64,000 nt of DNA from Geobacteraceae bacterium (lineage in GTDB: Bacteria; Desulfobacterota; Desulfuromonadia; Geobacterales; Pseudopelobacteraceae), in NCBI GenBank assembly GCA_016720395.1, contig JADKKR010000008.1:186001-250000 (forward strand), written 5' to 3'. The translations under genes and the position numbers were made by a program. The notes under the pieces were generated by a model. The model worked only from the letters and a program-made list of their open reading frames with translations, made no database searches and was not told where the DNA came from. Positions 8,556 through 17,770 of the stretch are shown piece after piece. The stretch's first letter is position 1, and each line of letters begins with the position of its first letter.

Positions 8556-9968
8556 TTATTCCGCACAGCACGAAAGCAGGCTGATATCCCGGTCAAAGCC
8601 CTGTGCACACAACTTGAGTCCTTCACCGATGGAAGGGTAGACATGCATCGTGGTGGCCAGGTCGCTCACGGTCGCGCGCAGATGCAGCGCCAGGGCCGCT
8701 TCATTGATCATGTCCGCACCCCGGTGACAGACCAGGTGAACCCCGAGAAGCCTTCCGGTAAGCCGGTCGGCGACCATCTTGATCACGCCGTCTGTCATGC
8801 CGGTGACGTGCGCCTTGGGGATTACGCTGGCCGGCATGCAGTTGACGATGTAATCAAAGCCGGCCTGACGTGCGGTCTCCTCGGAATGGCCTACCATGGC
8901 CACTTCCGGGTCGGTAAAGATCGCCATGGGCGCCGCCAGATAGTCCATGGCACAGCCACAGCCCTGATTGAACATGTCATCCACTGCAATGATGCCTTCC
9001 CTGGCGCCGACCGTGGCGATCAGCATCCTGCCGACAACATCGCCGGCCGCCCAGATGCCCTTTGCTGTAGTACACATGTTCCGGTCGGTGACGATAAATC
9101 CTTTCTCGTCCAGAGTCACTCCGGTTGTCTCCAGGCCGATGCCGGCCGTGGCCGGAACGGTCCCGACCGCCAGAAGCAGCCGTTCACAGGTGAATTTATG
9201 GCGCCGTTCGGCGACATCCGCATAGACCACGTTCAAATCCCCGAGCCGGTCCAGTGAGCAGAAGTTCACATTGGTGACAACCGTGATGCGTTCCCTGGTT
9301 AGGATTTTCTCCAGAGAGGCCGAAAGCTCCGGTTCGACCGAAGGCAACAGGCGTGGACCATGCTCGAGAATAGTCACCCGGCATCCCAGTCGGTGATACA
9401 TCTGGCCCAGTTCCACGGCGATGACCCCGCCGCCGATAATGACCAGTGAGGCGGGGAGCGTCTTCTGCAGCAGTGCACTGCGGCTGGTGTCATACGTGCA
9501 TATGTCAAGACCCGGCAGAGGAGGGATGCGGGGGGTGCCGCCCGTGGCTATGAGGAAGCGCTCGGACCGGTAGTGATGGTCGTCGCACTCAACGGTGCGG
9601 GAATCGATGAAGCGGGCGGTGCCTTTGACCAGTTCCAGCCCCTTCATCTTGCCGAGAACATTGAGATAGCGCTCCTGCCGCAATTTCGCTACCACCGTTT
9701 CCCGGTGCCGGAAGAGCCGTTCGGAATCAACGGATTGAATCTCATCTTCACTGTTGAGGCCGAGCCTGCTTCCCAGGAGGGCTTCATGCTTGAAGAGCGC
9801 CGCATGGATCAGTGTCTTGCTGGGTATGCAGCCCCAATTGATGCAGGTTCCACCCAGGACGCTCTTCTCGAACATCAGCACCCGCGCCCCGTAGCCTGTG
9901 GCGCGCAGAGCTGCAGCAAAAGCTGTGGAACCGGAACCGAGTATGATCAAATCATATCTGGCGCTCAT
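8556..9968 (-). CDS. MerA-type FAD disulfide oxidoreductase (mercuric reductase-like), no HMA domain
   Basis: The 470-aa flavoprotein has the FAD site (DLIILGSGSTAFAAALRA), the redox-active pair in GGTCINWGCIPSKTLIHAA, an NAD(P)H Rossmann segment (SLVIIGGGVIAVELGQMYHRLG) and a dimer domain. Two details point to mercuric reductase instead of dihydrolipoamide dehydrogenase. The C-terminus ends in a vicinal Cys pair (DISLLSCCAE), and the position where E3 enzymes have the catalytic HP..E reads VYPSIGEGLK, with the MerA-type Tyr. It lacks the N-terminal metal-binding domain of Tn-type MerA. Its place directly upstream of E1alpha suggests it could instead serve as an E3-like partner, but the missing His argues against that. 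Confidence 0.75.
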   Translation of the reverse strand: MSARYDLIILGSGSTAFAAALRATGYGARVLMFEKSVLGGTCINWGCIPSKTLIHAALFKHEALLGSRLGLNSEDEIQSVDSERLFRHRETVVAKLRQERYLNVLGKMKGLELVKGTARFIDSRTVECDDHHYRSERFLIATGGTPRIPPLPGLDICTYDTSRSALLQKTLPASLVIIGGGVIAVELGQMYHRLGCRVTILEHGPRLLPSVEPELSASLEKILTRERITVVTNVNFCSLDRLGDLNVVYADVAERRHKFTCERLLLAVGTVPATAGIGLETTGVTLDEKGFIVTDRNMCTTAKGIWAAGDVVGRMLIATVGAREGIIAVDDMFNQGCGCAMDYLAAPMAIFTDPEVAMVGHSEETARQAGFDYIVNCMPASVIPKAHVTGMTDGVIKMVADRLTGRLLGVHLVCHRGADMINEAALALHLRATVSDLATTMHVYPSIGEGLKLCAQGFDRDISLLSCCAE

Positions 9969-10061
9969 ACGCTGTCACTCCGATGGTTTTCAGGGTCGTC
10001 GGCTCACGGTACGGGAAAGGCCGCCACTGCGGAAGCCTTTCATTCCGGCAACTTCAGTATA

Positions 10062-10424
10062 TCATGAATCGACGGCATTGCCTTTTGTCTCCACATCATA
10101 AATCTGTATCAGTGTTTCCGGCGTATAGGCGCAGGTATTCTTCTTGACCCCTGTTTTGAGCGAATGGATCCACTCGACCTTCCTGCCGTCCTTGCCATGC
10201 AGCAATACTATCCGTGAGCCGTAGACACGCCGAACATCGTTCCACATATCATCCAAGGTCAGCAGGTCTACTCTCCCGATCTCTCTGCAGCCCCCGGAAT
10301 TTTCCATAAACCGCTCAATCAGGTCATAATCGAGGAAGTCTTCCTCGTTTCTCCACCATGTAAAGAAGCAGTACGTTCCGGTCCGCCGGTCGTTAATGGC
10401 TGTAATAATATCATGTCCTCTCAT
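10062..10424 (-). CDS. Hypothetical protein, 120 aa
   Basis: I do not recognise a family. The product is a soluble, mixed alpha/beta protein with several aromatic residues (TGTYCFFTWWRNEEDFLDYDLIERFM). It ends with a region that could be beta-rich (RIVLLHGKDGRKVEWIHSL). There is no signal peptide. A weak AGGT lies upstream of ATG 10424. It stands alone between the MerA-like gene (about 90 bases away) and a divergently transcribed rubrerythrin-like gene. The ~240-base gap upstream is AT-rich and likely holds both divergent promoters. Confidence 0.6.
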   Translation of the reverse strand: MRGHDIITAINDRRTGTYCFFTWWRNEEDFLDYDLIERFMENSGGCREIGRVDLLTLDDMWNDVRRVYGSRIVLLHGKDGRKVEWIHSLKTGVKKNTCAYTPETLIQIYDVETKGNAVDS

Positions 10425-10667
10425 GGCGTACCTGCTTATCCCGTCATCTGTCCTGGGGCGTTTTGCTTGCTCCTATGCTTTTATTATACCTTATTGGAGA
10501 AAATCGGAGGCAGCTATTTATGGGCTTTACTATGCGCACAATGATTGTTTAAAGTTTACCTGGTAACTCAAGATTTGAATGCCAAAATCATCGAAAAATG
10601 GTAGAATATCCTCATGGAGGGAATTGCGGTCTGAAGATGCTTTGTCAGACCCGGAAAGGAGAGCACA

Positions 10668-11393
10668 ATGAACATTCTCGAATGTACAATAAAAATGAAA
10701 CAGGAGACACGGGCACATTACGAACGCCTCTCAGAAGTCGTATCCGAGAAGGAATTGAAACGTCTTTTTTCCTTGTTGGCGTCAGCGGAGGATGAGCATA
10801 TCGGCAAGTTGGTTGAATTGAAAAACAGCATGAAAAAGGACAATGCTGTGGATGCTGCCACGCTTGATGAAAGTGTGTGCGTATTCAGTCCGCATATCGA
10901 TCCGCGGCATCTGGCAGAAGTATTACGTAATGATCCGGATGCGTACCGGCATGTTGTTCAGGAGGAAGAAGAGACGATTGAGTTTTTTGACCAGCTGAAA
11001 ATACAGGCTAAAGACGAAGAGATGAAAAGGGTCTGCCAGGCATTGGCTGACAGAGAGCGCGAGCATCTGACAATGCTCGAAAACATATATTTCTTTGTCG
11101 AAGAACCCAGAACGTATCTGGAGTGGGGGAGAATTCAGCAACTTGAAGAGTCTGTGAGGCTCGTACTCGGAAAGGAGAGTATCGCCATGACCGCCACAAG
11201 CTATGAGAGAGTTTGTTACATGACCGAACAGCGGGAAGAGAGTGTTCCGTTGCTTAATGTAAAGAATGGACAACTGGGGTATTCCTTCGGGTGTACACAA
11301 GCCGGGGAAACCGTTCAGGTCAGGCTCACGAACGGGGAACTTGATTCGTGGAGCCGGCACGAATGTGTAGAGTCTTTCTCGGAACCGATCTGA
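10668..11393 (+). CDS. Rubrerythrin/ferritin-like diiron protein with C-terminal extension
   Basis: Residues 1-150 form a ferritin-like four-helix bundle with Glu/His spacing of a diiron site: ETRAHYERLSE, ASAEDEHIGKLVEL, a second half with EEEETIEFFDQL, and DREREHLTMLENIYFF. This resembles Geobacter rubrerythrin-like peroxide-stress proteins that lack the rubredoxin tail. The last ~90 residues (from about 155) are an unrecognised extension with three cysteines (SYERVCYMTEQ, FGCTQAGETVQV, RHECVESF). GGAAAGGAG precedes ATG 10668. The role in oxidative-stress defence is inferred from the fold. Confidence 0.75.
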   Translation: MNILECTIKMKQETRAHYERLSEVVSEKELKRLFSLLASAEDEHIGKLVELKNSMKKDNAVDAATLDESVCVFSPHIDPRHLAEVLRNDPDAYRHVVQEEEETIEFFDQLKIQAKDEEMKRVCQALADREREHLTMLENIYFFVEEPRTYLEWGRIQQLEESVRLVLGKESIAMTATSYERVCYMTEQREESVPLLNVKNGQLGYSFGCTQAGETVQVRLTNGELDSWSRHECVESFSEPI

Positions 11394-11537
11394 TCGGTGT
11401 TGCCCGGCAACTATCATTTCACTGGAATTGAGGTTTGTATGTGAAAGATGTGGAGCGACCGCACACAGCAAGTACAATGTCTGCGTACCGGCATTTTTGG
11501 AGCCTGATCAATGATTGGCATGAATTCATAGCAAGAG

Positions 11538-11567
11538 AAAAGGGTCTGCGTAGGTGCAGGCCCTTTT
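11538..11567. terminator. Bidirectional terminator between convergent genes
   Basis: AAAAGGGTCTGC pairs with GCAGGCCCTTTT across a 6-base loop. It is flanked by A and T runs, so it can stop transcription from both sides. It lies at the 3' end of the frameshifted lipoprotein gene and ~145 bases after the rubrerythrin-like gene. Confidence 0.8.
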
Positions 11568-12225
11568 CATTTTGCACAGAGCGAATGGCGGAGCCGGGGG
11601 AGGGCCTGCAGTACCTTCTCCTCGCACGTGCCCGGTTGAGCGGCCAGTTCCATGCCGATCGCATTATTGTGCAGGTCCATGACCTTGTCGCAGCATCTGT
11701 TGCCCGGCACACCTGTACCGAACCCGAAGATGACTGAACTGTCTTCTTCATGGGCCCCAGAAGCCCTCTGGCAAACGCTTCACTGAACCGCTCGGTCAGG
11801 AGGCAGCCCAGGTACGCATGGCGGGCCGCATCACCCGGTCCGCTCTGGAGCGAGGCACGATCCCATAATCCCGCCGCGGCCTTATCCTGTTCCCACTGCC
11901 GTACGTGATCTTTAACTGACAGTGCCCTGAAGCAGTCGATGGGGTGCATCAGGCAGAAGCCCTCTTCCGCCCAGTCGAATACCGCTGCTGTTTCCGTCAG
12001 CTCTTCGACCACGGTCAGGCGGCCGTCGAGGCAGAGTTCCCTGCGACAGTCGTCGGGCGCATGCTGGGAGGGGAGTTCGCCTGCAGCCGTTGTGCAGAGT
12101 GTGGCGTCCACTGCTGCGGGGGGGCGTGTCGAAGCGCAGCCGGCCAGACAGAGCAGGACTGCCAGCAGCAGGCAGGCTGCAAATGTCCGGTGCCGGCTGA
12201 TTTTCAATTGATGGGTGTCTTCCAT
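11567..12225 (-). pseudogene. Lipoprotein with DUF6973-like domain, interrupted by a frameshift
   Basis: The start at ATG 12225 follows ACAGGAG and gives a type II signal sequence (FAACLLLAVLLCLAGC) with lipobox LAGC, so the product would be membrane anchored. After DAARHAYLGCLLTERFSEAFARGLL the open frame becomes basic nonsense. The next frame continues sensibly as GAHEEDSSVIFGFGTG, GNRCCDKVMDLHNNAIGMELA and stops at 11567. HAY...AHE...MDLHNNxxG is the DUF6973-like core. One base missing in the G/C run at 11752-11758 restores a ~220-aa protein. It is either an indel error or a young pseudogene; the intact reading argues for recent change. Confidence 0.7.
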
Positions 12226-12687
12226 AGCTCCTGTGTTCTCGATGGATGTATACTGCCCCGGCACAACGTTGCCTGTGCCGTCACATTGCGTGACCAGGTC
12301 CAGCATGCCGGTAGAGAGAAATATGCTGCGTGGCGATGTAAGTAGTTGCACAGGAATGTACCCGTCGTCATTGGTATATAGTAGTGTACAACTGTCAGAT
12401 TACTATGCCAGACCCTGTTGTCAACACGTAATTAACGGCTGCCATCCCGGCGGCGAAGATGCCGGGCTGCTTCGGGAGGTCTGCAGGTGATACAAACTGG
12501 ATTGGATATTGCAAAGTATGTGGTTGTGCTGTTATATGGCTCTATCGATGCCGGATATGTGCCGTGAACAGGCAGATCGTATGCTAATGAATGCTTTAAT
12601 TTCAATTGGTTATCTGCAACGGCTTTACCGGTTGCCTGGCTGGTCCGGTCTCTGGTCCGGTTAATTGGCTGATTATGGAGGTGCGCG
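12226..12687. other. Intergenic region upstream of two divergent genes
   Basis: About 460 bases separate the lipoprotein gene from the histidine kinase gene. A GC-rich hairpin (CCCGGC ... GCCGGG, about 12446-12466) and an AT-rich tract after 12520 are visible. Short ORFs here lack ribosome sites or conservation-like composition. Promoters for both flanking genes are expected here, but none is clear enough to place. Confidence 0.5.
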
Positions 12688-14172
12688 GTGACACGAAAAC
12701 GGCTCACAATTCCGCCCGATGAAACGGCTGTCAGTGTCTGCGCCGATGTAATCCTCGACGCCATGGCGGATGGCATCAGCATACAGGATACCGAACTGCG
12801 CGTCCTTTACCAGAACGAAGCCCACCGGGCGCTGGTTGGAGAGCATGCAGGCGAATACTGCTTTGCCGCCTACCAGAAGCGGGATGCGGCCTGTGAAGGC
12901 TGCCACCTCCTGCTGTCCTTCACAGACGGAATGGTCCACCGGCGCGAGACGTCCACGCCGCATGCGGGGGGCAGGATGATGGAGATCATCTCCACGCCGG
13001 TCAGGGACGCGGAGGGTAGAATCGTAGCCGGCATTGAAGCGGTCCGTGACATAACCGCCCGCAAACTGGCGGAAAACCAGCTCATGCAGCACCGTGCCGC
13101 CATGGAGGCTTCCATGGACGGTATGGCCATCCTTGACAGCAGCGGCAGCTATGTGTACCTCAATCAGGCCCATGCCGATTTCTACGGCTATGACTCCCCC
13201 TCCCGGCTGATCGGCATGTCCTGGAAGACCCTCTATCATCCTGACGAACTGAAACGGTTCGAAGACAGCATCATGCCGCTTTTTTTCCAGACCGGCCGCT
13301 GGCGCGGCGAAGCTGTAGGGCGTCGTCGGGACGGCAGCCGCTTTCCCCAGGAGATCTCGCTGGGGCTTCTTGCAGACGGCGGTATCGTCTGCGTGGTCCG
13401 TGACATCAGTGACCGCAAGCGGGCCGAGGAGGATATCCGCCGTATGAACGCCGGTCTTGAGCGTCGTGCCTTGGAACTTACCGTTGCCAACCAGGAACTG
13501 GAATCCTTCAGTTACTCGCTCTCCCATGATATCCGCAACTATATGTCCCGGATCTCCATGGCCGTGCAGACCCTTGAAGAGGAGTATGTGCCCACCATGG
13601 ACCAGGGGGCTTCGCAGCTGGTGCATATGATCCATCAAGCCGAAGACGGGATGGAGGGGCTGATCAGGGCCATGCTGGAGCTGTTCAAGGCGACCCGCAA
13701 TGAACTGGTGCATACGCAGGTGGACCTGAGCACACTTGCCCGTGATGTGGCGACGCTCTTTGCGGAAGCTGAACCTTCCCGGCACTGTACGGTTGTCATC
13801 CAGCCGGGCATAAAGGCGGAAGGTGATCTCACCATGCTGCGCATCCTGATGGAAAACCTGTTCGGCAACGCCTGGAAGTACACGGCGAGAACGGAGAATG
13901 CCCGCATCGAGTTCGGGGCCACCACCTACGGCGATCGGGAGGTCTATTTCTTGCGCGATAACGGTGTCGGATTCCACATGAAGGATGTTGCCAACCTCTT
14001 CAAGCCGTTCCGTCGTCTGCATACAGGCCAGGAGTACGCGGGCATCGGCATCGGACTGGCCACCGTGCAGCGCATCATCCAGCGTCACGACGGTGAGGTC
14101 TGGGGTGAAGGGGAACCGGGCAAAGGGGCTGCTTTCTTCTTTACGCTCCCCGTACATTCCCGCCCTCGCTGA
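12688..14172 (+). CDS. Two-PAS sensor histidine kinase
   Basis: The 494-aa, apparently soluble kinase has two PAS domains. The first (about 15-125) contains a Cys pair (YQKRDAACEGCHLL). The second (about 135-255) is followed by a PAC segment (VVRDISDRKRAEEDIRR). The HisKA region has the phospho-acceptor His in SFSYSLSHDIRNYMSRI near residue 285. The ATPase domain carries N box (MENLFGNAWKYTA), G1 (FLRDNGVGFHM) and G2 (GIGIGLATVQRII). The start is GTG 12688, preceded by GGAGGT at 5-6 bases. No receiver domain or adjacent response regulator is present, so it is an orphan kinase. Redox or heme sensing via the PAS domains is only a guess. Confidence 0.92.
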   Translation: MTRKRLTIPPDETAVSVCADVILDAMADGISIQDTELRVLYQNEAHRALVGEHAGEYCFAAYQKRDAACEGCHLLLSFTDGMVHRRETSTPHAGGRMMEIISTPVRDAEGRIVAGIEAVRDITARKLAENQLMQHRAAMEASMDGMAILDSSGSYVYLNQAHADFYGYDSPSRLIGMSWKTLYHPDELKRFEDSIMPLFFQTGRWRGEAVGRRRDGSRFPQEISLGLLADGGIVCVVRDISDRKRAEEDIRRMNAGLERRALELTVANQELESFSYSLSHDIRNYMSRISMAVQTLEEEYVPTMDQGASQLVHMIHQAEDGMEGLIRAMLELFKATRNELVHTQVDLSTLARDVATLFAEAEPSRHCTVVIQPGIKAEGDLTMLRILMENLFGNAWKYTARTENARIEFGATTYGDREVYFLRDNGVGFHMKDVANLFKPFRRLHTGQEYAGIGIGLATVQRIIQRHDGEVWGEGEPGKGAAFFFTLPVHSRPR

Positions 14173-14287
14173 ACAGGAGCCTTTCAGGGGCGCACCGAGC
14201 TTGGTGTTGCGGAGAGAGCAGTTCTGATGCTGCCGGGAGGGTGAGGGTGGCGTGTGAAGTGCGGGATTCAGGCCGGAGATGATGGAT

Positions 14288-14539
14288 TTACGTTTCCTGT
14301 TGCATCTGCAGGCGCGACAGGGCGCTACGGATTCTTGCCCCGAGCCGGTCGCAGGCGCTTCCGTTCTGCAGGGCCTCAAGTTCCCGCTGGTAGAGCAGCG
14401 TACTTTCCATCTGTCCGTCTGCATACAGCTGCAGGAGATGGGAGTCGCGGCACCCCAGAAGCTTCCCGTCAACAACAGATATCCGCGTCAGCTGTATCCC
14501 CATCTGTTCGGCAAGGCAGGTAGCAAATTCCTTGATCAT
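14288..14539 (-). CDS. Small hypothetical protein, 83 aa
   Basis: A soluble, mostly helical 83-aa product (MIKEFATCLAEQMGIQLTRI ... STLLYQRELEALQNG ... RIRSALSRLQMQ). GGGGAGG precedes ATG 14539 at 6 bases, which is the main reason to accept it. It has no recognised domain. It lies between the kinase (convergent) and a radical SAM gene on the same strand, 167 bases from the latter, with an AT-rich upstream stretch that may be its promoter. Confidence 0.6.
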   Translation of the reverse strand: MIKEFATCLAEQMGIQLTRISVVDGKLLGCRDSHLLQLYADGQMESTLLYQRELEALQNGSACDRLGARIRSALSRLQMQQET

Positions 14540-14706
14540 GCTGGACCTCCCCGATTTAAGATAAGCAGCAAAAAAATTGTATATAAATTACCTCTAATTA
14601 ACAAGCTAAAATAGCTATCAGAGATTCCTCTGTCTGGCGGCATCCTCTGTCGAAAAGTACCCGGTGTGACCGTGCCGTTTTCATTGCCCGCAGAACGGAC
14701 AGGCGC

Positions 14707-15966
14707 TTAGAAATACTCTGCCAGGCCGATCTCGATCCGCTCGAAACGGGCTATCCGCACGGGCGGCAGGCCGGACTCCAGAGAGCTCCTTTCAGCAGCG
14801 GACAACTCCAGTTCCGGCGTTACGGGCCGGCGCTCCATATACAGGGACCGGCCGGTCTCCAGCACGATCTTTTCAAAGGGGTGGCGGTAGCCGGGGGTCG
14901 CCAGGATGGCTGCTTCACTGTAGATTACGCCGCCTGCCGAGAGGGTCCGCAGATAGCCGGACCCGGTCACCGTGTCGCCGGGCCCGCAGACGGTCAGGGC
15001 GGCACGCCGCCGGGCGGCTGCCTGCTGGAAGCGCCGTTTGTAGGGGAAGGAACAGTAGTTGACCGGCAGGGGAATGCCCTGCTCCAGGCCGAATCGCACG
15101 GCACGCAGGGCGCAGAGTTCCGAATCCAGAAGGGTGACCTTCTCGCCATGAATAAAGGTATAGCCCCGCTCCGTCAAAGGTCCGAAGTTATAGGGCGTCA
15201 GGCGCATCTGGTGCAGGTTGAGGTGATTGACGCCTGCCTCGGCCATTTCAACCATCTTAAGCTTCAGCAGTTCCTCATCCTCCGGCACTGCCGGGATCTC
15301 CACCGTCACCGTCGGAATGCATCCCACGGCAAGACGCAGTTTCTTGAGATTGTAGCGCACCGCTCCCAGGTCGAAGCGGATCTCGTCCAGGCCGGCATCC
15401 TTCAGGCGGCTGCAGAGATCGGCCGTCAGCAGTGTCCCGTTGGTGTAGAGCCAGAGATGCACCTGGTCTCCGCAGCGTTCGCGGACGGCACGCAGGTAGG
15501 AGAGGGTCAGGTCCGGTGTCATCAGCGGTTCGCCGCCGCTGATGCTGACGCCGCTGAACCCCAGGGCGGCCACATAGGCGGCATAGTCCCGGGGGTCGGT
15601 GAACGCCAGTCCATTGGTTACCGGCGGACCGTCATCTTCCTGGGCTGTGGGACAGTAGAAACAGTGACCGTTGCAGCGGCCGTTGATGAACAGACAGGAC
15701 CAGCCGCCCTCTCCGCAGGAGCGGCAGCCGGGGGAGAGTCCGCTGCAATCCACCTTGGTACCGGCGCAGCCGAAACTGGCGTGCTGTCCCAGCCACTGCA
15801 GAAGCAGGCTGCGTTCTGCGGTGGCGGCAGCGATTCGCTCCGGGCCGGCAAAGATCAGCTGGTCGTAGCGCAGGCCGTACTCGCGGCGGTTGGATTCGAT
15901 CAGCATCAGCTGGATACGTTCAATGGCAGCGGATTGGTCACAGGGGGGCGGCAGTGATGCTGGCAC
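14707..15966 (-). CDS. Radical SAM protein with N-terminal Cys cluster
   Basis: The 419-aa protein has the radical SAM cluster motif CxxxCxxC in GRCNGHCFYCPTAQ near residue 95, the glycine-rich SAM motif GVSISGGEPLMTPD, and barrel segments (LWLYTNGTLLT, DEIRFDLGAV). Ahead of it is an extra Cys set (CAGTKVDCSGLSPGCRSCGEGGW) that could hold a second metal or cluster. The overall plan resembles pyruvate-formate-lyase-activase-like or HmdB/NirJ-like proteins, but I cannot name the substrate. The start is GTG 15966 with GAGG 9-12 bases upstream. It appears monocistronic. Confidence 0.85.
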   Translation of the reverse strand: MPASLPPPCDQSAAIERIQLMLIESNRREYGLRYDQLIFAGPERIAAATAERSLLLQWLGQHASFGCAGTKVDCSGLSPGCRSCGEGGWSCLFINGRCNGHCFYCPTAQEDDGPPVTNGLAFTDPRDYAAYVAALGFSGVSISGGEPLMTPDLTLSYLRAVRERCGDQVHLWLYTNGTLLTADLCSRLKDAGLDEIRFDLGAVRYNLKKLRLAVGCIPTVTVEIPAVPEDEELLKLKMVEMAEAGVNHLNLHQMRLTPYNFGPLTERGYTFIHGEKVTLLDSELCALRAVRFGLEQGIPLPVNYCSFPYKRRFQQAAARRRAALTVCGPGDTVTGSGYLRTLSAGGVIYSEAAILATPGYRHPFEKIVLETGRSLYMERRPVTPELELSAAERSSLESGLPPVRIARFERIEIGLAEYF

Positions 15967-16260
15967 GTGGGATTACCTCGGGGAGCGGGTTTGCCCGGAC
16001 GGCATGGATACATCCGGGGTGCTATGCAGGATTCAAAGAACGCTGCGGCGTGCTCCTTCCACTCTAGACCTTTCTCGCTGATCCGCATACAAGATAACGG
16101 AGCCGGCCGTCGCATCCCCCTGTCAGCGGACTGCAAACCGATCCCGTCCCCGGCCCGCCGGGCCCAACAGGCATGCTTGACATTTTTAGCGCGAAGTGCT
16201 GAAGTTGTTCCAGAGGCAGAGCTGGTTACTGCGACGCTACTGATCGAGAGGGAGGCCTAT

Positions 16261-16569
16261 ATGAGAAACATGACGGCTATTCTGTGTGCCCTGATTTTTG
16301 CTGCAAGCCAGGCCTATGGCGCCGACAACGAATGGTATACCGGCGACGAACGCTGTCCGCCCCCACCGGACGACGGGACCTATTCCGCTCCTTATAACGC
16401 ACTTGACCATCCCCGGGATTATCCGACCTTCAATGGCGCCGACAAACCGGGATGGTCCTGTTCCTACCAGAGAGAGGATGGTATCATCGTACAGTACGGC
16501 AACAGCATGACACCCCAGCAGCAATGGCTGGCCGTCTGGGGCGGAGGGGGAGGGGACGGCGATAAGTGA
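16261..16569 (+). CDS. Small exported hypothetical protein
   Basis: The 102-aa product starts at ATG 16261 after GGGAGG. It has a clear Sec signal peptide (MTAILCALIFAASQAYGA, cleavage near residue 20). The mature ~80 residues are rich in Pro, Gly, Tyr and Trp with two cysteines (DERCPPPPDDG, GWSCSYQRED) that might form a disulfide. It ends in a short Gly run. No family recognised. A periplasmic or extracellular location is inferred from the signal peptide. Confidence 0.65.
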   Translation: MRNMTAILCALIFAASQAYGADNEWYTGDERCPPPPDDGTYSAPYNALDHPRDYPTFNGADKPGWSCSYQREDGIIVQYGNSMTPQQQWLAVWGGGGGDGDK

Positions 16570-16720
16570 ATGAATCTGACGGGGATATATTCTTCCGGCA
16601 TGCCGCCGATAAAGAGATGGGTTACAGTTGAATGCAGTATGAATCACGTTCAGCAATGAAGGCGATAAGTTAGATAGCTGTCTACGGCACACGGTAAGAA
16701 TCCGCTTTGGAAGGATGCAT

Positions 16721-17500
16721 ATGGCACTGTCAGCATCGGAAATCAGTGATCTCAGGAGAGCTAAAGATCTCCTTGAAAACCCCGGCCTGGCCGCCAGGGT
16801 CAGCAATTATATCGGCACCCCCATCGAAAAAGTCCTCAAGAGACTTCCCGAATCCATGACCGTGACGGTCAATGAGATCACGCGAAAATCAATTGAGAAG
16901 GCGCTCGACATTGCACTGCTGACCATGGACAAGGATGAGCAGGGGGCTTCGTCCAACTGGTGGCATAAGCTTGCCGTGGTGGCAACCGGTGCCGGCGGCG
17001 GTGCCTTTGGACTGCCGGCATTGGCACTGGAGCTGCCGGTATCCACCACGATCATGCTGCGCTCGATTGCCGACATTGCCCGCAGCGAAGGAGAGGATTT
17101 GAGATCCCCCGACGCCAGGCTGCAATGCGTTCAGGTCCTGGCGCTGGGCGGTAGCTCAAAGGGTGACGACGGGACCGAGTCAGGCTATTTCGCCGCACGG
17201 GCCGCCCTGGCCAAGTCGATCTCGGAAGCGGCGGCACATCTGACGAAGAAGGGGCTGTCCCATCACGGGGCTCCCGCAATCGTCAGGCTGATTTCACAGG
17301 TGGCAACACGATTTTCGATCGTTGTCTCGGAAAAAGCGGCTGCCCAGGCGGTTCCGGTGGTGGGGGCCTTCGGCGGCGCGGCGATCAATTCGCTCTTCAT
17401 TGACCATTTTCAGGATATGGGGCGCGGTCATTTTATTGTCCGCAAGCTGGAGCGTCTGCATGGCCGGGAAGAGGTCCGCCGGCTGTATGATACTTTGTAA
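16721..17500 (+). CDS. EcsC family protein
   Basis: The 259-aa product matches the EcsC family: an N-terminal helical region (ISDLRRAKDLLENP ... IGTPIEKVLKRLP), the conserved core with a glycine-rich membrane-active segment (VVATGAGGGAFGLPALALELPVSTTIMLRSIADIAR), and a C-terminal VVGAFGGAAINSLFIDHFQDMGRGHFIVRKLE. EcsC function is unclear; members are linked to ABC transport and membrane stress. GGAAGG lies 6 bases before ATG 16721, so the ATG at 16715 is rejected. It is followed closely by a YqaE gene, making a two-gene membrane-stress-like unit. Confidence 0.88.
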   Translation: MALSASEISDLRRAKDLLENPGLAARVSNYIGTPIEKVLKRLPESMTVTVNEITRKSIEKALDIALLTMDKDEQGASSNWWHKLAVVATGAGGGAFGLPALALELPVSTTIMLRSIADIARSEGEDLRSPDARLQCVQVLALGGSSKGDDGTESGYFAARAALAKSISEAAAHLTKKGLSHHGAPAIVRLISQVATRFSIVVSEKAAAQAVPVVGAFGGAAINSLFIDHFQDMGRGHFIVRKLERLHGREEVRRLYDTL

Positions 17501-17527
17501 CCCGGCAACGGATAAGGAGAAGATGTT

Positions 17528-17686
17528 ATGGGGTTAGGAAGGGCGTTGGTCTGTATTCTTCTGCCGCCATTGGCGATATTGGACAAGGGGTGCGGTACGA
17601 TCCTGATCGTAACCCTGCTGACTCTGTGCGGGTGGGTTCCCGGTGTTATTGCCGCCCTGGTTGTCTGCACGAAGGCCGGTAAATGA
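17528..17686 (+). CDS. YqaE/Pmp3-family small membrane protein
   Basis: A 52-aa protein starts at ATG 17528 after AAGGAG. The sequence MGLGRALVCILLPPLAI, then DKGCGTILIVTLLTLCGWVPGVIAAL, is the two-helix UPF0057 (Pmp3/YqaE) fold. These inner-membrane proteolipids modulate membrane potential under stress in other organisms. It sits 27 bases after the EcsC gene and is probably co-transcribed with it. A terminator follows at 17771. Confidence 0.85.
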   Translation: MGLGRALVCILLPPLAILDKGCGTILIVTLLTLCGWVPGVIAALVVCTKAGK

Positions 17687-17770
17687 CCGCACAGGCAGGT
17701 TAACCGCAACAGTGCATCACTACATCTCCTGTGCATATGCCGGAGGAGACCTGTAGGTAAACGTAAAACA

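Noticed and set aside
12673..14475. A 600-codon minus-strand frame across the histidine kinase gene.
   Set aside because: It is the antisense shadow of the GC-rich kinase frame, has His/Gly/Ala-biased non-protein-like composition, and no ribosome site.
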